DNA of 5,615 nucleotides from Oscillospiraceae bacterium (GTDB lineage: Bacteria > Bacillota > Clostridia > Oscillospirales > Ruminococcaceae): assembly GCA_017848155.1 (NCBI GenBank), contig JAGAKC010000111.1, forward strand, positions 1 through 5,615, given 5' to 3'. Positions 5,236 to 5,615 of the stretch are shown here, piece after piece; positions within the stretch are counted from its first letter, which is position 1, and each line of letters starts with the position of its first letter. The notes under the pieces were generated by a model that did no database searches, was not told the DNA's origin, and saw only the letters and a list, made by a program, of their open reading frames with translations. A program made the position numbers and the translations under genes.

Positions 5236-5615
5236 ATGAAAAAAAACTTATTGCTTATGGCTGCGGCGGTGCTGTTTGTGACGGCTCTTGCAGGGTGCGG
5301 TTCTGCGGAGATATCATCCTCTCATGATACGGCGCAGAGTGCGGCAGAAAGCACGGTACTGTCCGAAAGCAGCGCTGCACAGCCATCGGCTCCCGAGCCG
5401 ATCATAAATTATGACGACGGTTCATACACACTGATGATCTACATGTGCGGCAGCAGCCTTGAAACAAGATCGGGCTATGCGACAAAGAACATCACCGAGA
5501 TGCTTTCGGCAGAGCTGCCCGAAACCGCAAGGGTGATCATCCAGACAGGCGGCGCCGACAAATGGCGAAAATACGATATCTCCTCCGCTCACAGCAGCCG
5601 CTACGAGATAAAGGA
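5236..5615 (+). CDS. Clostripain-family (peptidase C11) lipoprotein, N-terminal part
   Basis: The frame opens at ATG 5236 and runs off the window after 126 codons. A short signal peptide ends in the lipobox L18-A19-G20-C21, and a Ser/Ala/Glu/Pro-rich tether (about 22-60) links the lipid anchor to the enzyme domain. Residues 64-125 match the start of C11 peptidases: the strand YTLMIYMCGSSLE (64-76), then a helix and VIIQTGGADKW (100-110), followed by an R-Y-E-I strand. In this family the catalytic His and Cys lie further downstream, beyond the window, so activity cannot be judged. Known C11 enzymes cleave after Arg or Lys, and several gut commensals export them. The gene begins 13 nt after the preceding stop with no terminator between, so co-transcription is likely. 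No clear Shine-Dalgarno sequence is visible (the upstream bases are AAACAGATATCT), which hints at translational coupling or low output. Confidence 0.88.
   Translation, partial: MKKNLLLMAAAVLFVTALAGCGSAEISSSHDTAQSAAESTVLSESSAAQPSAPEPIINYDDGSYTLMIYMCGSSLETRSGYATKNITEMLSAELPETARVIIQTGGADKWRKYDISSAHSSRYEIK

Noticed and set aside
1..5615. CRISPR array, tRNA, rRNA, integrase or transposase genes
   Set aside because: No regularly spaced repeats, no cloverleaf-like sequence and no recombinase motifs were seen on either strand.

Overview
The window looks like a chromosomal segment from a Gram-positive gut or rumen anaerobe of the Clostridia, most likely Ruminococcus-like. This is inferred from moderate GC content, strong AGGAGG-type ribosome binding sites, a consensus TTGACA/TATAAT promoter, three short-signal lipoproteins with lipobox cysteines, a clostripain-type (C11) protease and a bacterial dynamin-like GTPase. 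No species can be named from the sequence alone.

Left part (1-1712). A small lipoprotein gene runs leftward off the window edge (359 to 1). Upstream of it on the same strand is a 132-codon ORF holding only the N-terminal part of a dynamin-like GTPase: its P-loop and switch-I region are intact, but everything after them is missing. A leftward intrinsic terminator separates the two. Pointing the other way, 954-1712 encodes a helical protein with no GTPase motifs, an AT-rich, poorly initiated 5' end and a C-terminal half resembling the stalk of such proteins. Together they look like a disrupted dynamin locus.

Middle part (1713-2114). A nearly perfect 29-bp stem hairpin follows the helical ORF. 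The remaining noncoding DNA carries an 11-bp-period direct repeat, a textbook sigma-A promoter overlapped by small inverted and direct repeats, and a leader of about 80 nt with two mutually exclusive hairpins.

Right part (2115-5615). This promoter drives a 1035-residue lipoprotein that I do not recognise as a named family. It has tandem beta-rich modules, an acidic/proline linker, and then a large region with a glycine-rich hydrophobic helix followed by an amphipathic coiled coil and further helices. Only 13 nt downstream, with no terminator, begins a second lipoprotein: the N-terminal part of a C11 clostripain-like cysteine peptidase, cut by the window edge. The pair is probably one operon of two surface-anchored proteins. 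Whether the protease processes the large lipoprotein is an attractive but untested idea.
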